Source of the DNA: Oscillospiraceae bacterium
GTDB lineage: Bacteria; Bacillota_A; Clostridia; Oscillospirales; Oscillospiraceae
Assembly: GCA_017550765.1 (NCBI GenBank)
Contig: JAFZOC010000209.1
Span: forward strand, 1 to 7,621
Reading direction: 5' to 3'
DNA length: 7,621 bases
Shown here: positions 6,105-7,621 of the stretch, in pieces
Layout of the letters: each line of letters starts with the position of its first letter
Position numbering within the stretch: position 1 is the stretch's first letter
Made by a program: the position numbers and the translations under genes
The notes under the pieces: model-generated
What the model was told of the DNA's origin: nothing
The model's database searches: none
Seen by the model: the letters and a program-made list of their open reading frames with translations, nothing else

Positions 6105-6135
6105 GCTGTCATCACTTCAGTAAAGGAGAGTTCCC

Positions 6136-6819
6136 ATGGACATCAGAGAGATCCTTGCGAAATGCGACCATACCCTCCTGCGCGTGGACTGCACTGCGGA
6201 AGAGATCCGCGCCCTCTGCGACCAGGCTATCCGCTATAACTGCGCCAGCGTCTGCATCCCCCCCGCCCATATCCACGGGGCCAAGCAGTATGTGGGCGAC
6301 AGGCTCACCCTCTGCACCGTCATCGGTTTCCCCAACGGCTACAACACCTCTGAGGTCAAGGCTTTCGAGGCGGCGGAGGCCATCCGGGAAGGCGCCGACG
6401 AGATCGACATGGTCATCAACGTCTCCATGGTCAAAGACGGCTACTGGGCAGGCGTGCGCCGGGATATCGCCGCTGTCCGCGAGGCCACCAAGGGCAAGAT
6501 CCTGAAGGTCATCATCGAGTGCTGCCTGCTCACGGAGGCGGAGAAGATCGAGCTCTGCCACATCGTCAGCGACTGCGGCGCGGACTTCATCAAGACTTCC
6601 ACCGGCTTCTCCAAGGGCGGCGCCACGCGGGAAGACGTGGCCCTCCTGCGCGCCAATGTGGCCCCCGAGGTCAAGGTCAAGGCCGCCGGCGGCATCTCCT
6701 CGATCCAGGACGCCGAGGACTTCATCGCGCTTGGCGCGGAGCGCCTGGGCACCAGCCGCATCGTGAAGCTCGCCATGGAACTGGAGCACGCCGAAGGCGC
6801 TCCCGACGAGAACTACTGA
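6136..6819 (+). CDS. deoC: Deoxyribose-phosphate aldolase
   Basis: DeoC splits 2-deoxyribose 5-phosphate into acetaldehyde and glyceraldehyde 3-phosphate, the last step of deoxynucleoside breakdown in the cytosol. The 227-residue protein has the usual length and a TIM-barrel pattern. K153 in FIKTSTGFSKGGAT (151-164) is the Schiff-base lysine. K182 in VKVKAAGGISS (179-189) and D91 in EIDMVINV (89-96) are the two helper residues, corresponding to E. coli K167, K201 and D102. N-terminal DHTLLR (11-16) is also typical. The start ATG 6136 follows AAAGGAGAG by 5 bases and a strong sigma-A promoter; a hairpin terminator follows. It appears to be a single-gene unit, not in a deo operon with pyrimidine phosphorylase or phosphopentomutase. 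Confidence 0.97.
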   Translation: MDIREILAKCDHTLLRVDCTAEEIRALCDQAIRYNCASVCIPPAHIHGAKQYVGDRLTLCTVIGFPNGYNTSEVKAFEAAEAIREGADEIDMVINVSMVKDGYWAGVRRDIAAVREATKGKILKVIIECCLLTEAEKIELCHIVSDCGADFIKTSTGFSKGGATREDVALLRANVAPEVKVKAAGGISSIQDAEDFIALGAERLGTSRIVKLAMELEHAEGAPDENY

Positions 6820-6839
6820 GCGTGCGCTCCCGATCAAAA

Positions 6840-6871
6840 AAGAGCAGCTCTCCGGCAGGGGAGCTGCTCTT
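6840..6871 (+). terminator. Rho-independent terminator of deoC
   Basis: AAGAGCAGCTC (6840-6850) pairs perfectly with GAGCTGCTCTT (6861-6871). Two further pairs and one wobble leave a tight GGCA loop. An A-run precedes it and TCTTGT follows. It lies 20 bases after the deoC stop. Confidence 0.88.
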
Positions 6872-6966
6872 CTTGTAAGGAGAGATCGTCCAGATCTTGC
6901 TCTTTTTCACAAAAGGGATCTGAGATATTTGTACAAAAACACTTCCAATATCCGTAGGATCGCCGG

Positions 6967-6995
6967 TGGACAAAGCAAAACGAGAGGAGTATAAT
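6967..6995 (+). promoter_or_regulatory. Sigma-A promoter of the substrate-binding protein gene
   Basis: TGGACA (6967-6972) and a perfect TATAAT (6990-6995) are 17 bases apart. The expected start near 7002 gives a leader of about 87 bases before ATG 7089. Confidence 0.85.
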
Positions 6996-7014
6996 ACCCT
7001 ATAGTCCCAAAGCG

Positions 7015-7064
7015 CGCCGGCCCGTCCGGCGTCCGGCGGGGCAAAGCTCCCGGCTCATCCGGGA
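7015..7064 (+). promoter_or_regulatory. GC-rich structured 5' leader of the substrate-binding protein mRNA
   Basis: Two small hairpins lie between the promoter and the ribosome binding site: CGCCGG/CCGGCG (7015-7020 with 7026-7031) and TCCCGG/CCGGGA (7048-7053 with 7059-7064). Neither has a T-run. I do not recognise a known riboswitch; they may stabilise the mRNA or simply reflect GC richness. Confidence 0.4.
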
Positions 7065-7088
7065 AATATGAAGAGGAGGACAAAACAC

Positions 7089-7621
7089 ATGAAGAAGTTG
7101 TTCGCGCTGCTGCTGGCGCTGGCCATGGTGTTCGCTCTCGCCGCCTGCGGCGGTCAGACCGAAGCGCCCAAGGCTGACGAGCCGGCTGCGGAGGACGATC
7201 TGGTCGCCGCGGCGAAGGCCGAGGGCGAGCTGGTCGTCTACGGCTCCTGCGAGGAGGAGTATCTGGCTGCCGCCTGCGCTCACTTCGAGGAGCTCTACGG
7301 CATCAAGACCACCTATCAGCGCCTGTCCACCGGCGAGGTCCAGGCCAAGATCGAAGAGGAGAACGGCAATCCCTCCGCTGACGTCTGGTTCGGCGGCACC
7401 ACCGACCCCTACAACGTGGTCGCGGCCGAAGGCCTGCTGGAGCCCTATGCGGCTGCCAACGCCTCCCATCTGACCAGCGACATGTACAAGCACCCCGACG
7501 GCATGTGGTACGGCATCTACAAGGGCATCCTGGGCTTCATGGTCAACACCGATGAGCTGACCCGCCTGGGCCTGGAGGCTCCCCAGGATTGGCAGGACCT
7601 GCTCAAGCCCGAGTATGAGGG
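7089..7621 (+). CDS. ABC transporter substrate-binding lipoprotein, iron(III) type (3' end outside window)
   Basis: The first 177 residues of a solute-binding lipoprotein are visible. Residues 1-20 form a lipoprotein signal peptide (MKKLFALLLALAMVFALAAC): two lysines, a hydrophobic core and lipobox LAAC with C20 as the lipid-modified residue. An acidic, alanine-rich linker follows (about 21-42). The mature domain begins with GELVVYGSC (51-59). It continues with the pattern LSTGEVQAKI-EE, PSADVWFGGTTDP, GLLEPY and YKGILGFMVNT, which is typical of the AfuA/FbpA-like iron(III) binding proteins; related clusters bind 2-aminoethylphosphonate or other ligands. It should sit on the outer face of the membrane and deliver ligand to a permease and ATPase presumably encoded downstream. 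The start is set by AGGAGGA 8 bases upstream, and its own promoter is present. The ligand is inferred. Confidence 0.9.
   Translation, partial: MKKLFALLLALAMVFALAACGGQTEAPKADEPAAEDDLVAAAKAEGELVVYGSCEEEYLAAACAHFEELYGIKTTYQRLSTGEVQAKIEEENGNPSADVWFGGTTDPYNVVAAEGLLEPYAAANASHLTSDMYKHPDGMWYGIYKGILGFMVNTDELTRLGLEAPQDWQDLLKPEYE

Noticed and set aside
5368..6123. 251-codon plus-strand frame antisense to the SSB-like gene
   Set aside because: It is a GC-skew shadow; the minus-strand frame has clear OB-fold motifs and a good start.
6722..6973. 83-codon minus-strand frame across the deoC terminator
   Set aside because: Its apparent internal repeat (SSSPAGELL) is the terminator hairpin read as protein; it overlaps deoC antisense.

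Overview
The window looks like a piece of a GC-rich Clostridia chromosome, probably an Oscillospiraceae-type gut Firmicute. This rests on the strong AGGAGG-type ribosome binding sites, two near-consensus sigma-A promoters, a ClpC-type Clp ATPase with a VGF loop, a tandem OB-fold SSB-like protein and a Firmicutes-style Rhs core fragment. No rRNA, tRNA or CRISPR array is visible. Taxonomy is inferred from gene style only.

Layout. (1) 1-1515 (+): 3' two-thirds of a two-AAA-domain Clp ATPase, ended by a hairpin terminator. (2) 1636-2612 (+): a translationally coupled pair, a macro-domain ADP-ribose hydrolase-like protein and a DUF523/TudS-like protein, overlapping by ATGA. (3) About 2700-4320 (+): an accessory patch. 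Two AT-rich genes of unlike codon use encode an LRR-like plus Imm44-like protein and a small Cys-pair protein. Both look like polymorphic-toxin immunity genes. A GC-rich scrap of an Rhs core repeat follows directly and in frame. The toxin itself is missing, so this reads as a decayed toxin/immunity locus. A strong, probably bidirectional terminator closes it. (4) 4431-4973 (-): a small exported protein built of a tandem module resembling the N-terminal region of cell-wall or spore M23 peptidases, with its own promoter and a TTG start. (5) 4974-5412: a non-coding stretch with three exact copies of GTTTACATAA about 90 bp apart and a large hairpin. (6) 5413-6021 (-): a two-OB-fold SSB-like protein. 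(7) 6136-6819 (+): deoC, with a clear sigma-A promoter and a terminator. (8) 7089-end (+): the start of an iron(III)-type ABC substrate-binding lipoprotein, with its own promoter and a structured leader.

Most genes are single units with their own promoters and terminators, so there is no single pathway. The macro/DUF523 pair is the only clear operon in the core part. The most interesting parts are the orphan immunity island with the Rhs scrap and the repeat/hairpin block between the SSB-like gene and the exported protein.
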